Origin: an uncultured Bacteroidales bacterium
GTDB lineage: Bacteria > Bacteroidota > Bacteroidia > Bacteroidales > P3
Reading direction: 5' to 3'
DNA: 6,287 bases
NCBI GenBank assembly: GCA_937910265.1
Contig: CALEPD010000088.1
Location: 1-6,287, forward strand
The translations under genes and the position numbers were made by a program. Shown here piece after piece: positions 5,227 through 6,287 of the stretch (its first letter is position 1; each line of letters opens with the position of its first letter). The notes beneath the pieces were generated by a model. That model was not told the DNA's origin. It saw nothing but the letters and a program-made list of their open reading frames with translations, and ran no database searches.

Positions 5227-6287
5227 ATGTCTTTAATTAAATCCATTTCTGGTATACGCGGAACCATTGGCGGTACAGCAGGTGAGGGGTTGAGCCCTAT
5301 CGATGTGGTGAAGTTCACTGCTGCGTTTGCAACTTTTCTCAAAAGAAACAGCAACAAGAAGAAGTTGACCCTGGTTGTGGGACGTGATGCCCGCCTCTCA
5401 GGCGCTATGGTTGACCATCTTGTCGTCGGCACCTTGATCGGCATGGGCGTTGACGTTGTTGAGACAGGCCTTTCCACTACCCCCACAACCGAAATGGCAG
5501 TTATTGACAAACAGGCCGACGGTGGTATCATTATAACAGCTTCTCATAACCCAAAACATTGGAATGCATTGAAATTGCTCAACGCCAAAGGCGAGTTTAT
5601 CAATGCCCAAGAGGGTGCTGAAGTGTTGCGTTTGGCCGATTCCGATGAGATACTTTTCTCCGAAGTTGACGATTTGGGCGTAGTTGTCGAGGACCATCAT
5701 ACCATCGACATGCACATTGAGCGCGTGCTGAATCTTCCTTTAGTTGATGTCGATGCCATCCAGAAGGCGGGTTTCCGTATTGCAGTTGACGCAGTCGATT
5801 CAATTGGCGGTATTGCAATCCCACGTTTGTTGAAAAAACTTGGTGTGCAGAATGTTGTTGAGTTGAATTGCGAGCCTACGGGTCGTTTCTCCCACAATCC
5901 TGAACCCATTCCCGAAAATCTCACTCAAATATCCCAAACAGTTGTAAGCGAAAAGTGTGATTTGGGCATAGTTGTCGATCCCGATGTCGACCGCTTGGCG
6001 TTGATATGCGAAAACGGCGAAATGTTTGGGGAAGAATACACCTTAGTAGCCGTAGCCGATTATCTTTTGAAGCACACCAATGGTGTTGCCGTCTCAAACC
6101 TTTCGTCCAGCCGCGCGCTTAGAGATGTGGCCCAAACGCATAACTCGCAATATTTTGCCAGTGCCGTTGGTGAAGTGAATGTTGTAAATTTGATGAAGGA
6201 GAAAAACGCAGTTATTCTTGCTCACTATTATACTCGTCCTCAGGTGCAGGCCGTGGCTGATTTTTTAGGCGACTCTTTGGCCCTCTC
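5227..6287 (+). CDS. glmM: Phosphoglucosamine mutase GlmM, N-terminal part, joined in frame to a NadA start
   Basis: An open frame from ATG 5227 to the window end. The first 320 or so residues are an alpha-D-phosphohexomutase of the GlmM type, which interconverts glucosamine-6-P and glucosamine-1-P for UDP-GlcNAc (peptidoglycan and LPS). SISGIRGTIGG is at 7-17, GRDARLSG at 52-59, the catalytic phosphoserine loop TASHNP at 104-109 (Ser106), the Mg-binding DPDVDR at 251-256, and VGEVNVV at 314-320. After MKEKNAVI (323-330) the expected sugar-binding GEGNGG loop is absent. Residues 331 onward read as quinolinate synthase instead. All of mutase domain 4 is therefore missing, and a full GlmM would be about 460 residues. 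An in-frame TAA at 5212-5214 and no ATG between fix the start. As encoded it should not be an active mutase; see the junction finding. Confidence 0.88.
   Translation, partial: MSLIKSISGIRGTIGGTAGEGLSPIDVVKFTAAFATFLKRNSNKKKLTLVVGRDARLSGAMVDHLVVGTLIGMGVDVVETGLSTTPTTEMAVIDKQADGGIIITASHNPKHWNALKLLNAKGEFINAQEGAEVLRLADSDEILFSEVDDLGVVVEDHHTIDMHIERVLNLPLVDVDAIQKAGFRIAVDAVDSIGGIAIPRLLKKLGVQNVVELNCEPTGRFSHNPEPIPENLTQISQTVVSEKCDLGIVVDPDVDRLALICENGEMFGEEYTLVAVADYLLKHTNGVAVSNLSSSRALRDVAQTHNSQYFASAVGEVNVVNLMKEKNAVILAHYYTRPQVQAVADFLGDSLAL
6193..6287 (+). CDS. nadA: Quinolinate synthase NadA N-terminal fragment, 3' part of the chimeric frame
   Basis: The segment reads MKEKNAVI, then LAHYYTRPQVQAVADFLGDS and LAL, and runs off the window. 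KxKNAVILAHYY followed by a helix and ADFxGDSLxLS is the conserved first domain of NadA, which condenses iminoaspartate with dihydroxyacetone phosphate to make quinolinate for NAD. The His-Tyr-Tyr motif belongs to the substrate pocket. The 4Fe-4S cysteines lie farther on and are not in the window. There is no independent NadA N-terminus: the 30 or so residues normally before this motif are replaced by GlmM sequence. The left boundary is uncertain within 6193-6216 because both families can share these codons. The family call is firm; its status as a real gene part here is doubtful. Confidence 0.85.
   Translation, partial: MKEKNAVILAHYYTRPQVQAVADFLGDSLAL

Noticed and set aside
5398..5924. Several minus-strand frames antisense to glmM
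   Set aside because: The plus strand carries all expected GlmM N-terminal motifs in one frame; the minus frames overlap one another and have no recognisable content.

Overview
This window looks like ordinary chromosomal DNA from a Bacteroidota member, most likely Bacteroidales. The evidence is a cytoplasmic HU-like/transmembrane/SPOR fusion protein typical of that phylum, the Bacteroidetes-like forms of TrmB, KdsB and GlmM, and A-rich leaders without clear Shine-Dalgarno sequences. I see no transposase, phage gene, CRISPR array, tRNA or rRNA.

Layout: bases 1-128 (minus) hold the N-terminus of rsmI, cut by the window edge. A perfect 15-bp hairpin (152-188) separates it from a tightly packed minus-strand cluster. 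In transcription order this runs from right to left: a deoxynucleoside kinase (4815-4198), kdsB (4179-3409), an HU-like/SPOR membrane protein (3406-1667), trmB (1657-995) and a YebC/PmpR-family gene (961-221). Gaps are 18, 2, 9 and 33 nt, so one operon ending at the hairpin is likely. A 411-bp divergent intergenic region (4816-5226) follows. It has an AT-rich half carrying two 9-bp palindromes one helical turn apart, and a more GC-balanced half with no recognisable gene. From 5227 a plus-strand glmM-type phosphoglucosamine mutase runs to the window end.

The genes are housekeeping functions: nucleotide salvage, CMP-Kdo supply for LPS, a probable DNA-to-cell-wall linking protein, tRNA and rRNA methylation, a YebC-family translation or regulatory factor, and amino-sugar supply for peptidoglycan and LPS.

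The most striking observation is at the right edge. The glmM reading frame is normal through the GEVNVV motif (about residue 320). It then becomes, without a frame break, the start of quinolinate synthase NadA (ILAHYY...ADFLGDSLAL). The switch falls in a short segment, MKEKNAVI (6193-6216), that both families can share. The encoded mutase would lack its sugar-binding GEGNGG loop and all of its C-terminal domain. An assembly chimera at a shared k-mer is the likeliest explanation; a real deletion or fusion is the alternative. I did not find a convincing new biological system. The HU-like/SPOR protein is the most biologically interesting intact gene.
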